From contig CAKUHV010000027.1 of assembly GCA_934659445.1 (NCBI GenBank), positions 1 through 18,176 on the forward strand: a stretch of DNA of 18,176 nt, written 5' to 3'. The notes under the pieces were generated by a model. The model ran no database searches. It was not told the DNA's origin and was given only the letters and a program-made list of their open reading frames with translations. This DNA comes from an uncultured Oscillospiraceae bacterium. GTDB taxonomy: Bacteria; Bacillota; Clostridia; Oscillospirales; Oscillospiraceae. Every line of letters begins with the position of its first letter. Position 1 is the stretch's first letter. The position numbers and the translations under genes are program-made. This document shows, piece after piece, positions 1-6,883 of this stretch.

Positions 1-79
1 CAAGTGCGCTACCATCGGCTGCGTCATCCGTGTCGTGTATGCCTGCCTGGTGGCCAACCTGTTCGGCCTGTTCTTCTGA
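1..79 (+). CDS. C-terminal end of a membrane protein (partial)
   Basis: The window opens inside a gene read in frame 2 that stops with TGA at 77-79. The 25 visible residues begin KCATIGCVIRVV and end LVANLFGLFF, which is a hydrophobic stretch typical of a last transmembrane helix. A strong terminator follows 45 bases later, so this is a genuine gene end. The fragment is too short to name a family. A transporter or permease is a reasonable guess but nothing more. Confidence 0.55.
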   Translation, partial: KCATIGCVIRVVYACLVANLFGLFF

Positions 80-124
80 TGCTTTGACCCTGTCTCACAC
101 AGACCCCTGAGTTTACGACCTGCG

Positions 125-160
125 CGGCCGCGCCCCTCCCCGGGGGCGCGGCCGTATTTT
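125..160 (+). terminator. Rho-independent terminator after the partial membrane protein gene
   Basis: A 12-bp perfect GC-rich stem (arms 125-136 and 143-154, loop TCCCCG) is followed by TATTTT. It closes the transcription unit ending at 79. Confidence 0.8.
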
Positions 161-557
161 GCCTGAAGTGCAGCGGAAGAAGCCATGAGTGAAGGAAAAG
201 CTGCAAGACCGGAGCAGACAGGGCGAGACGGCGGCGCAAGGGGGCGGATGGATACCGGAGTTTACCTCATGTGGCCAGAAAATGAAGAAAAAAGGTACAC
301 TTTGTCCACCAACAAATTATACCGTTTTCGCTCCTATGTGTACCCTTTTGAAGGGATCCTCGCAAATTCCTTGCATTTCCAGCGGTTTTCTGATACTGTA
401 ATTCTGTCATAAGGAGCACAGCGGCCGCCCCGGATGCTTGCGGAGGGCGGGGCCGCGCCGCCCGGACCCGGCGAGGGGGCCGCAGGTCGGGCAGCTCCCC
501 AGTGAGGGGCGGGGAAGCCCGTTTCCTTCCCCAAATTTTGAAAGAAGGGTGAAGAAC
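161..557 (+). other. Gene-free region; probable structured leader of the FAD protein gene
   Basis: The 478 bases between the stop at 79 and the start at 558 hold the terminator at 125-160 and no convincing gene. From about 260 to 410 the sequence is AT-richer than its surroundings. It contains a 12-bp inverted repeat with one mismatch (arms 289-300 and 338-349). Its right arm overlaps a second small hairpin (343-347 pairing with 351-355), so the two cannot form together. A weak promoter-like pair, TTGCAT at 371 and TACTGT at 394 with 17 bases between, lies downstream. Bases 421-500 are very GC-rich and can fold. Whether this is an RNA regulator, an operator or only intergenic sequence cannot be decided from here. 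Confidence 0.35.
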
Positions 558-1841
558 ATGAAAGTTGTTATCGTAGGTGGAGGTTGGGCCGGTTCCGGCG
601 CCGCTATGGCCGCCAAGAACGCCGGCGCGGACGAGGTCGTGGTGCTGGAGCGCACCGATATGCTGCTGGGCACCGGTCTGGTGGGCGGCATCATGCGCAA
701 CAACGGCCGTTTTACCGCCACTGAGGAAGCCATCGCCATGGGCGCCAACGAGATCTTCGAGACCATCGACGCCCACTGCCGCCATAAGAACATCAATTTC
801 CCCGGCCATGAGCACGCCAGCCTGTATGACATCGCCCTGATCGAGACCGCCATCCGCACCATGCTGATCAACAAGGGCGTCGAGGTGAAGCTGCAGGCCC
901 GCATGAAGGACGTGAAGATGGACGGTCAGAAGATCACCGCTGTGGTGCTGACCGACGGCGAGGAGATCACCGGCGACGTCTTCCTGGACTGCACCGGCAC
1001 CGCCGGCCCCATGGGCAACTGCGGCAAATACGGCAACGGCTGCGCCTGCTGCGTGCTGCGCTGCCCCTCCTTCGGCGGCCGCGTCAGCCTGGTGGGTCAG
1101 GCCGGCATCGAGGAGAGAATGGGCAAGAAGGCCGACGGCTCCATCGGCGCCATGAGCGGCTCCTGCAAGCTGCTGAAGGAGTCTCTGGCCCCCGAGATCG
1201 TCAAGACCCTGAACGAGACCGGCGTCGCCATCATCCCCATCCCCGAGCATCTGCGCAAGGGCGAGGGCATCCTGGCCACCAAGGCCTGCCAGCAGTATGC
1301 CCTGAAGGAGTTCGCCGAGAACATCATCCTGCTGGACACCGGCCACGCCAAGCTGATGACCCCCTACTACCCCCTGGCCATGCTGCACCAGGTCCCCGGC
1401 TTTGAAAACGCCCGCTTTGAGGACCCCTATGCCGGCGGCAAGGGCAACTCCATGCGGTACATGGCGCTGGCGCCCCACACCAACGACCTGAAGGTCACCG
1501 GGCTGGACAACGTGTTCTGCGGCGGTGAGAAGGCCGGCCTGCTGGTGGGCCACACCGAGGCCATCGTCACCGGCACTCTGGCCGGTCACAACGCCGTGCG
1601 CTACCTGCTGGGCAAGGAGCTGCTGGTGCTGCCCACCGACCTGGCCATCGGCGACGCCATCACCTACGTCAACGCCGCCATGGAGACTGAGGAGGGCATC
1701 TGCAAGAAGTACACCTTCTCCGGCTCTGTCTATTTCAACCGCATGAAGGAGCTGGGCCTGTACACCACCGACATCGCCGCCATCAAGGCGAGGGTGGAGA
1801 AGGACGGCCTGACCGGCGTCTTCTCCAAGAAGCTGGCCTGA
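558..1841 (+). CDS. GidA/TrmFO-like FAD-dependent oxidoreductase with a cysteine cluster
   Basis: The protein has 427 residues. The start at 558 is chosen because a GAAAGAAGGG-type ribosome site precedes it and the FAD-binding fold begins at once: MKVVIVGGGWAGSGAA is the Rossmann dinucleotide motif, with the acidic end of beta-2 at E31. The C-terminal half (315-360) has the arrangement seen in TrmFO/GidA relatives: TGLDNVFCGGEKAG, then an Ala/Gly-rich helix, then LLGKELLVLPTDLAIGDAI. Residues 155-169 hold five cysteines (C155, C162, C164, C165, C169), which could bind a metal or Fe-S cluster; that is inference. Substrate and pathway are unknown. It is not TrmFO itself, which I judge from the different middle region and the cysteine cluster. 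The reading frame is open further upstream, but that extension is low-complexity GC-rich sequence. It stands alone, with terminators on both sides. Confidence 0.85.
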   Translation: MKVVIVGGGWAGSGAAMAAKNAGADEVVVLERTDMLLGTGLVGGIMRNNGRFTATEEAIAMGANEIFETIDAHCRHKNINFPGHEHASLYDIALIETAIRTMLINKGVEVKLQARMKDVKMDGQKITAVVLTDGEEITGDVFLDCTGTAGPMGNCGKYGNGCACCVLRCPSFGGRVSLVGQAGIEERMGKKADGSIGAMSGSCKLLKESLAPEIVKTLNETGVAIIPIPEHLRKGEGILATKACQQYALKEFAENIILLDTGHAKLMTPYYPLAMLHQVPGFENARFEDPYAGGKGNSMRYMALAPHTNDLKVTGLDNVFCGGEKAGLLVGHTEAIVTGTLAGHNAVRYLLGKELLVLPTDLAIGDAITYVNAAMETEEGICKKYTFSGSVYFNRMKELGLYTTDIAAIKARVEKDGLTGVFSKKLA

Positions 1842-1863
1842 GCCTTTTCCGGACAACTGGACC

Positions 1864-1908
1864 AAATAACAGCCGCCCCCGGCCTGTGGCCGGGGGCGGC
1901 TGTTATTT
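1864..1908. terminator. Bidirectional terminator between convergent genes
   Basis: A perfect 21-bp inverted repeat (1864-1884 and 1888-1908, loop TGT) has a GC-rich core and AAATAA/TTATTT ends. It can end transcription of the FAD gene from the left and of the deaminase gene from the right, whose stop lies 5 bases away. Confidence 0.85.
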
Positions 1909-1912
1909 CGCA

Positions 1913-2395
1913 TCACACTTTTGTGGGCAGGGAGTCATCCTCCCGGACCCAGTCCTCCACATGGACCACGGAGTAGTCCTTCTCCGTGTTGCGGATGACC
2001 ACCCGGTCGATGCCGGCGTTGATGATCAGCCGGCGGCACATGGAGCAGGAGGTGGCGTCGTGGAGCAGCTCGCCGCTCTTGGCCTCCCGCCCCGCCAGAT
2101 AGAGGGTGGAGCCCAGGGTGTCCTGCCGGGCGGCGGAGATGATGGCGTTGGCCTCCGCGTGGACGGAGCGGCACAGCTCGTACCGCTCGCCGCTGGGGAT
2201 GTTCATGGCCTCGCGGGTGCAGTAGCCCAGATCCATGCAGTTCTTCCGCCCCCGGGGGGCGCCGTTATAGCCGGTGGAGACGATCTCGTCGTTCTTCACG
2301 ATGATGGCGCCGTAGCACCGGCGCAGGCAGGTGGAGCGCTCCAGCACGGTCTCGGCGATGTCCAGATAGTAATTCTCCTTGTCGATGCGCTTCAT
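1913..2395 (-). CDS. comEB: dCMP deaminase (ComEB-type)
   Basis: This is a 160-residue cytoplasmic zinc deaminase that converts dCMP to dUMP, feeding dTMP synthesis. Zinc ligands are visible: H79 and the catalytic E81 in SVHAEANAI, and C117 and C120 in SCSMCRRLI. The N-terminal part has the family pattern CYGAIIVKNDEIVSTGYNG (27-45), used in binding the nucleotide. Length fits bacterial dCMP deaminases. The cysteine motif reads T-S-C rather than the more usual P-C. The start codon at 2393-2395 is supported by an AAAGGGGGT ribosome site 6-7 bases upstream and by a promoter at 2419-2447. It is the only minus-strand gene in the window and is a single-gene unit. The ComEB name follows the Bacillus homologue and does not imply a role in DNA uptake. 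Confidence 0.92.
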   Translation of the reverse strand: MKRIDKENYYLDIAETVLERSTCLRRCYGAIIVKNDEIVSTGYNGAPRGRKNCMDLGYCTREAMNIPSGERYELCRSVHAEANAIISAARQDTLGSTLYLAGREAKSGELLHDATSCSMCRRLIINAGIDRVVIRNTEKDYSVVHVEDWVREDDSLPTKV

Positions 2396-2418
2396 GGACA
2401 GACCCCCTTTACGGAAAG

Positions 2419-2447
2419 ATTATACCTTACTTCTCCGGCCCGCGCAA
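2419..2447 (-). promoter_or_regulatory. Sigma-A promoter of the dCMP deaminase gene
   Basis: On the minus strand a perfect TATAAT (2419-2424) is preceded, after a 17-base spacer, by TTGCGC (2442-2447). The predicted transcript starts about 10 bases further and gives a short leader. Confidence 0.7.
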
Positions 2448-2511
2448 GGAAAAATGACGGGAAAGGGGCTGCGGGCAGGGGACAATTTACATTTTGTTTA
2501 CGTTTCACTCC

Positions 2512-2540
2512 TTGACGCGGACCGAAGGGGGAATTAAAAT
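2512..2540 (+). promoter_or_regulatory. Sigma-A promoter of the zinc-ribbon membrane protein gene
   Basis: TTGACG (2512-2517) and TAAAAT (2535-2540) are separated by exactly 17 bases, each one base away from consensus. A leader of roughly 90 bases with two small hairpins follows before the start codon at 2637. Confidence 0.8.
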
Positions 2541-2636
2541 ATACGTACTCTTGCGGGAGGCGCCGTCTGAGCGCCTTCTGACCATTTTTGCCCAAACCGC
2601 GGAGCTGCGGCCCGGGCGGAAAGGAAGGTGACCGGC

Positions 2637-3032
2637 GTGATCCGGAACGCGTTGCAGAGATTTATGTATGGGCGGTATGGGAACGACCAGCTGAACGCGG
2701 TGCTGATTGCGCTGTCTCTGGCACTGTATGCGCTGTTTATGGCGGCCCGCTGGCCTGTGCTGTATCTGGTCAGCTGGGTCATGATGCTGGCGGCCCTGTT
2801 GCGCTGCCTGTCCCGGAACTATGACCGCCGCCGGGCGGAGAACGGGAAGTTTCAGGCGCTGGTGCGGCCGGCGGTCAGCTGGTATCGTCTGCGGCGCACC
2901 ATCCGCCGGGACAAGGAGCACTGCTATTTCAAGTGTCCCAACTGCGGGCAGCAGCTGCGGGTGCCCCGGGGCAAGGGCCGGATCACCGTGACCTGCCGGG
3001 GCTGCGGGGCCAGCTTTGAAGAAAAAAGTTGA
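2637..3032 (+). CDS. Small membrane protein with C-terminal zinc ribbon, function unknown
   Basis: The protein has 131 residues when started at GTG 2637, which sits 8-9 bases after the strong AAGGAAGG ribosome site. An in-frame GTG at 2628 overlaps that site and is less likely. Residues about 17-34 and 37-56 form two hydrophobic helices separated by ARWP. A basic stretch follows, and the C-terminus carries CPNC...CRGC (about 100-121), a four-cysteine zinc ribbon. Positive-inside logic places both termini, including the ribbon, in the cytoplasm. Small proteins of this layout are common and uncharacterised in Clostridia. It has its own promoter and terminator, so it is expressed alone. No function can be assigned. 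Confidence 0.8.
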   Translation: MIRNALQRFMYGRYGNDQLNAVLIALSLALYALFMAARWPVLYLVSWVMMLAALLRCLSRNYDRRRAENGKFQALVRPAVSWYRLRRTIRRDKEHCYFKCPNCGQQLRVPRGKGRITVTCRGCGASFEEKS

Positions 3033-3041
3033 AGACGCCAG

Positions 3042-3071
3042 GGGGCCGGACAAAAGTCCGGCCCCTTTTTT
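3042..3071 (+). terminator. Rho-independent terminator
   Basis: A perfect 10-bp stem (3042-3051 and 3056-3065, loop AAAA) is followed by six T. It ends the zinc-ribbon membrane protein transcript. Confidence 0.93.
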
Positions 3072-3117
3072 GTGGGGAGTGGGTATTTAATCCCCACCCC
3101 CAATTCTCAATTAGGAG

Positions 3118-3146
3118 TTTTCTTTCCCCCAAAATTCTGCTATACT
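3118..3146 (+). promoter_or_regulatory. Possible promoter of the COG2509-type dehydrogenase gene
   Basis: TATACT at 3141-3146 is a good -10 element in an AT-rich stretch. The best -35 at 17 bases spacing is TTTTCT (3118-3123), which is weak. Position between a terminator and the next start codon supports it. Confidence 0.45.
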
Positions 3147-3205
3147 ATATTCTGACACTGTATGTCCTGCGGGTCTGCGCCCGGCGGGGCAAGAAGGAGT
3201 TCTGT

Positions 3206-4594
3206 ATGAGCGCGAATTATGACGTTATCATTCTCGGCTGCGGCGAGGCAGGCATCTTCGCCGCCTATGAGCTGGCCCATTCCGCCCCCGGACTGAAGGT
3301 GCTGGCCGTGGACCAGGGTGCCGACATCTATCACCGCAGCTGCCCCATTGTGGCGGGCAAGGTGAAGGAGTGCATCCACTGTCCTGTGTGCCACACTATG
3401 TGCGGCTTCGGCGGAGCGGGGGCCTTCTCCGACGGAAAGTTCAACTCCACCACCCAGTTCGGCGGCTGGCTCACCGATTTCATCGACCAGAAGACCGTTA
3501 TGGACCTGATCGCCTATGTGGACTCCATCAATGTGGCCCACGGGGCCACGGAGGAGTGGTTCTCCACCAGCAGCCCGGAGGCCAGGGCTCTGGAGCGCCG
3601 GGCTCTGGCCTATGACCTGCACCTGTTGCAGGCCCGGTGTAAGCATCTGGGCACCGAGAACAACCTGCGCATCCTCACCAACATCTATGAGGGGCTGCGG
3701 GACAAGCTGGAGTTCCGCTTCAATACCGAGGTGGAGACCATCTCCGCCGATCCAGAGGGCTACCGCCTGACCCTGAAGAAGGGGGGCGACCTGACGTGCC
3801 GTTACCTGCTGGCCGCCCCTGGCCGCAGCGGGGCGGAGTGGTTCTCCAACCAGTGCAAGGCGCTGGGCCTTCAGCTGCTGAACAATCAGGTGGACGTGGG
3901 CGTGCGGGTAGAGCTGCCCGCCACCGTGTTCGAGCACATCACCGACGTGGTGTACGAGTCCAAGTTCGTCTACCGCACCAAGCGGTACGGCGACTCCGTG
4001 CGCACCTTCTGCATGAACCCCTATGGCCACGTGGTGGCAGAGAATGTGGAGGGTATCAACACCGTGAACGGCCACTCCTACGCCGACCCCGCCCTGCGCA
4101 GCGAGAATACCAACTTCGCTCTGCTGGTGTCCAACCGCTTCACCCCGCCCTTTAACGAGCCCTACCGGTACGGCAAGCACATCGCCTCCCTGTCCAACAT
4201 GCTGGCCGGCGGCGTGCTGGTGCAGCGCTTCGGCGATCTGGTGGGCGGCCGCCGCACCAACGACCACCGCATGAGCAAGTCCTTCGTCAAGCCCACCCTT
4301 ACCGCCGCCGTGCCCGGCGACCTGTCCCTGACCCTGCCCAAGCGGCAGCTGGACGACATCATCGAGATGATCTATCAGCTGGACAAGATCGCCCCGGGTA
4401 CCGCCAATTACGACACCCTGCTGTACGGCGCCGAGGTGAAGTTCTATTCCGCCCGCTTACAGCTGACCGCTGAGCTGGAGACCGCCCTGCCCAACTTCTT
4501 TGCCGCCGGCGACGGCGCCGGTGTCACCCGGGGCCTGGCCCAGGCCGGGGCTTCCGGTGTTCAGGCGGCCAGAGCTATTATCAAGCGGATGTAA
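3206..4594 (+). CDS. FAD-dependent dehydrogenase, COG2509 type
   Basis: The protein has 462 residues. The start follows an AAGAAGGAG ribosome site. The N-terminus DVIILGCGEAGIFAAYEL (6-23) is the Rossmann FAD motif, with D36 as the likely ribose-binding acid. Residues 46-79 hold C46, C56, C59, C62 and C66, then GFGGAGAFSDGKFN, the hallmark of the uncharacterised COG2509 dehydrogenases. The C-terminus FFAAGDGAGVTRGLAQAGASG is the second FAD-contact motif with the flavin over the helix dipole. The true substrate is unknown for the family. The cysteines suggest a metal or redox role (inference). The gene's last codons recur imperfectly 148 bases downstream. It is probably cytoplasmic, since there is no signal peptide or membrane helix, and it is transcribed alone. 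Confidence 0.88.
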   Translation: MSANYDVIILGCGEAGIFAAYELAHSAPGLKVLAVDQGADIYHRSCPIVAGKVKECIHCPVCHTMCGFGGAGAFSDGKFNSTTQFGGWLTDFIDQKTVMDLIAYVDSINVAHGATEEWFSTSSPEARALERRALAYDLHLLQARCKHLGTENNLRILTNIYEGLRDKLEFRFNTEVETISADPEGYRLTLKKGGDLTCRYLLAAPGRSGAEWFSNQCKALGLQLLNNQVDVGVRVELPATVFEHITDVVYESKFVYRTKRYGDSVRTFCMNPYGHVVAENVEGINTVNGHSYADPALRSENTNFALLVSNRFTPPFNEPYRYGKHIASLSNMLAGGVLVQRFGDLVGGRRTNDHRMSKSFVKPTLTAAVPGDLSLTLPKRQLDDIIEMIYQLDKIAPGTANYDTLLYGAEVKFYSARLQLTAELETALPNFFAAGDGAGVTRGLAQAGASGVQAARAIIKRM

Positions 4595-4768
4595 GACCAA
4601 AGTCTGGCCCAGCGAAGCGGGCAGACTTTGGAGAGGACGAGCAACGCAGCGCAGCGGAGATCCGCCAATCAGGCGGATGGAGCGCAGCGCAGTTTGCGAG
4701 GACGAGGTGCAGGCAGCCCGAGCTATCATCAAGCGGATGTAAATCCAGAGCCTGCCCGGCGAAACGCA
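4557..4768 (+). repeat. Imperfect duplication of the dehydrogenase gene's 3' end, with hairpins between the copies
   Basis: The last codons and stop of the dehydrogenase gene (about 4557-4594) recur at about 4705-4742 with a period of 148 bases. Both encode VQAARAI-IKRM and a TAA stop. Similarity continues past the stop codons for about 25 bases (GCGAAGCG versus GCGAAACG). Between the copies are a hairpin (4597-4605 with 4624-4632, ten-base arms with one bulge) and a second hairpin ATCCGCC-aatca-GGCGGAT near 4658-4676. Nine-base direct repeats GAGGACGAG lie at about 4631 and 4698. The downstream copy is a non-coding relic of either a partial tandem duplication or a decayed second gene. Confidence 0.7.
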
Positions 4769-5104
4769 TGGCATCCTGCACGGCGGACTGCCGGAGCAGG
4801 GGCAGAGGGCGGCGCGGCGGCCGGTTCCGGAAATGGTTTCCCCCGATTTTTGACGCGGTGTATCCGCATTGGACTGCATACGCGCAACCGGGGACAAAAA
4901 GTGCGCCGCCCCCGCCGCACAGGGGTTTTCCACATTATCCACCGAGTTATCCACACTGTGTTATGGAAACCGGGGAGAGGTGAAATATTCATTTTTTCTC
5001 CCCCGGAGCCATGTCAAGTCTTTGTAAAACGAAAAAACCAACAAACTTGCTTTCTTGCAGGAAGCAGCGCCCGGTCTGCCGTTTTCCGGGCGGGAAGGAG
5101 CACC
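4743..5104 (+). other. Gene-free region upstream of mnmE
   Basis: These 362 bases contain no convincing gene. The first half is GC-rich without clear signals. The second half holds three DnaA-box-like 9-mers (4926-4955), then AT-rich stretches at about 4982-5000 and 5014-5055. An imperfect long-loop inverted repeat pairs CCGGGGAG near 4971 with CTCCCCCGG near 4998. The reading frame of mnmE is open through part of this region, but that translation does not look like protein. Confidence 0.6.
4926..4955 (+). promoter_or_regulatory. Cluster of three DnaA-box-like sites
   Basis: TTTTCCACA (4926-4934), TTATCCACC (4935-4943) and TTATCCACA (4947-4955) lie in the same orientation. The last is the perfect DnaA-box consensus and the others differ by one base each. 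They are followed by AT-rich DNA. This is the sequence style of an origin or of a DnaA-controlled promoter. Which of these applies is not shown by the window. Confidence 0.6.
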
Positions 5105-6487
5105 ATGGGACCTGCCGCTGATACCATCGCCGCCATCTCCACGCCGCCCGTCCCGGCGGCCATCGGCATCCTGCGCCTGTCCGGCCCCCGGGCGGCGCAG
5201 ATCGCCGCGGCATGCTTCAAACCGCTGGGGCGCAAGGGATTGCTGGAGCACCGCCCCCATGAACTGGTGTACGGCGACCTGCTGGACGCAGAGGGGGCGG
5301 TCATCGACCGGGTGCTGTGCACCTTCTCCCTGGCCCCCCACAGCTACACCGGGGAGGATACGGCGGAGCTCCACTGCCACGGCGCCCCCATGGTGCTGCA
5401 GCTGGGTCTGGAGGCCCTGTTTGCCGCCGGGGCCCGGCAGGCTCAGCGGGGGGAGTTCACCCGCCGGGCCTTCCTCAACGGCAAGCTGGATCTGGCCCAG
5501 GCGGAGGCGGTGGGCGACCTGCTGGAGGCGGACAGCCGTCAGGCGGCCCGGAACGCGGCGGGGCAGCTGAACGGCGCCCTGTCCCGGCGGATCGGGGGGA
5601 TCTACTCCGCCCTGCTGGATGTGATGGCCCACTTTCACGCCGTGCTGGACTACCCCGACGAGGACATCGACCCCTTTACCGCCCGGCAGCTGGGGGACAG
5701 TCTGACCGCCCAGCGCACGGCGCTGGCGCAGCTGATGGCCAGTTATGACCGGGGGCGGCTGGTGAAGAACGGCATCCCCTGCGCCATTGTGGGCCGGCCC
5801 AACGCGGGTAAATCCTCTCTGCTCAACGCTCTGGTGGGCTATGACCGGGCCATCGTCACCGCCATCCCGGGCACCACCCGGGACACGGTGGAGGAGCGGG
5901 CGGAGCTGGGGGGCGTGACCCTGCGGCTGATCGACACCGCCGGTCTGCGCAGCTCTGACGACCCCATCGAGCAGCTGGGGGTGGAGCGCAGCCGGAGGGC
6001 CATGGAGGAGGCTGAGCTGATCCTGCTGGTGGCCGACGGCGCGGCGGAGTGGACCCGGGAGGATAGCGAGCTGGCCAGGGCCGTGGCGGACACGGGCAAG
6101 CCGTGGGTCCTCGTCTGGTCAAAGGCGGATCTGGACCAGCGGGCCGTGTCAGTGGGTCTGATCGGCGCGGACGCGCCCCCGGCGGTAAAGGTCAGCGCAA
6201 AGACCGGCCTTGGACTGGACCGGCTGGCCGCGGCGGTGGAAGGGCTGTTCCCCCGGGGGCGGGAGGAATACGGCCAGCTGCTGACCAACGCCCGACAGGC
6301 TGAGGCCGCCGGACGGGCGCTGGCCGCCGTCGCCCGCGGGCAGGAGGCCCTGGAGATGGGCGTGACCCCCGACGCCCTGCTCACCGATGTGGAGGAAGCC
6401 CTGTCCGCCCTTGGGGAGCTCACCGGTCAGAGCGTGAGGGAGGACATCACCGACCGCATCTTTCAGCGCTTCTGCGTGGGGAAATAA
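5105..6487 (+). CDS. mnmE: tRNA modification GTPase MnmE
   Basis: MnmE is a potassium-dependent GTPase that works with MnmG to place the carboxymethylaminomethyl group on uridine 34 of certain tRNAs. The 460 residues match the family length. The N-terminal folate-binding domain starts DTIAAISTPP and contains GEFTRRAFLNGKLDL (116-130). The G domain shows GRPNAGKS (230-237), GTTRD (256-260) and DTAG (277-280). The helical domain ends in FCVGK, with the conserved cysteine C457. The G4 motif reads SKAD (339-342) instead of the usual NKxD. The start at 5105 follows GGGAAGGAG, and the longer open frame upstream is not protein-like. Unusually, mnmG does not follow. The next gene is ymdB after a 396-base gap. 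Confidence 0.97.
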   Translation: MGPAADTIAAISTPPVPAAIGILRLSGPRAAQIAAACFKPLGRKGLLEHRPHELVYGDLLDAEGAVIDRVLCTFSLAPHSYTGEDTAELHCHGAPMVLQLGLEALFAAGARQAQRGEFTRRAFLNGKLDLAQAEAVGDLLEADSRQAARNAAGQLNGALSRRIGGIYSALLDVMAHFHAVLDYPDEDIDPFTARQLGDSLTAQRTALAQLMASYDRGRLVKNGIPCAIVGRPNAGKSSLLNALVGYDRAIVTAIPGTTRDTVEERAELGGVTLRLIDTAGLRSSDDPIEQLGVERSRRAMEEAELILLVADGAAEWTREDSELARAVADTGKPWVLVWSKADLDQRAVSVGLIGADAPPAVKVSAKTGLGLDRLAAAVEGLFPRGREEYGQLLTNARQAEAAGRALAAVARGQEALEMGVTPDALLTDVEEALSALGELTGQSVREDITDRIFQRFCVGK

Positions 6488-6883
6488 ATCGTGGCATTAG
6501 GATTCGTAGGGGCCGATGTCACCATCGGCCCGAATGAAAAAATTCAAGAATGCCGTATCTTAAAAAGGCGGCAAGGGCAGAGCCCTTGCCCTACGTTGAA
6601 CTACTGCCCCGGTATCTCTGGCTCCCTCTGACGAGGGAGCTGTCAGCCGTCAGGCTGACTGAGGGAGAGAAAACTGTATGCCAGATTTGCGTTCTTGATG
6701 ACGATATCTCTCCCTCCGTCAAAACCTTCGGTTTTGCCACCTCCCTCATCAGAGGGAGGCTTTGGACGGGCGGATGAGGACATCCGCCCCTGCGTCGTAC
6801 AACTTATCTTGTCGTTATTTTATCGAAGTTTTTGCGGGGGCCGCTGTTCCCGGCAAAAATAAGAAGGTTCAGGAGGAACTATT
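6488..6883. repeat. Intergenic cluster of five hairpin elements
   Basis: No gene is seen in these 396 bases, which are mostly short palindromes. The arms are: 6510-6518 with 6523-6531 (GGGCCGATG type, 9 bp); 6570-6578 with 6582-6590 (GGCAAGGGC, 9 bp); a compound element at 6620-6670 with stems 6621-6628/6633-6640 and 6642-6648/6653-6659 ending TGAGGGAGAGA; the 54-bp element at 6707-6760; and 6768-6776 with 6781-6789 (GGGCGGATG, 9 bp). Similar hairpins occur after ymdB, so these are dispersed repeats rather than ordinary terminators, and they lack T-tracts. Confidence 0.75.
6707..6760 (-). repeat. 54-bp dispersed palindromic repeat, left copy
   Basis: The sequence runs from TCTCTCCCTCCG to AGAGGGAGGC and contains the small hairpins AAAACC-ttc-GGTTTT and CTCCCTC-atca-GAGGGAG type. 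Its reverse complement occurs at 7817-7870 with a single mismatch, so ymdB lies between inverted copies. Confidence 0.85.

Noticed and set aside
185..412. Possible small gene in the leader region
   Set aside because: No suitable ribosome site spacing, no recognisable motif, and two overlapping frames are equally open.
434..505. 23-codon leader peptide before the GidA-like gene
   Set aside because: The AAGGAG at 411-416 is too far from the ATG and the peptide is only Gly/Ala/Pro from GC-rich sequence.
438..557. N-terminal extension of the GidA-like protein from a TTG codon
   Set aside because: The extension is Pro/Arg/Gly-rich and would sit before a Rossmann motif that normally opens the protein. 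The ATG at 558 has its own ribosome site.
267..1916. Long minus-strand reading frame opposite the GidA-like gene
   Set aside because: It is the antisense shadow of a GC-rich coding region, is Gly/His/Gln-rich without domain motifs, and overlaps a clearly recognisable gene.
4628..5104. N-terminal extension of MnmE
   Set aside because: It would run through repeat DNA and the DnaA boxes, and the MnmE family starts at DTIAAI with a good ribosome site at 5092-5100.
6550..6777. Small reading frame in the mnmE-ymdB gap
   Set aside because: It consists of translated hairpin repeats and has no ribosome site. The same kind of repeat is non-coding elsewhere in the window.
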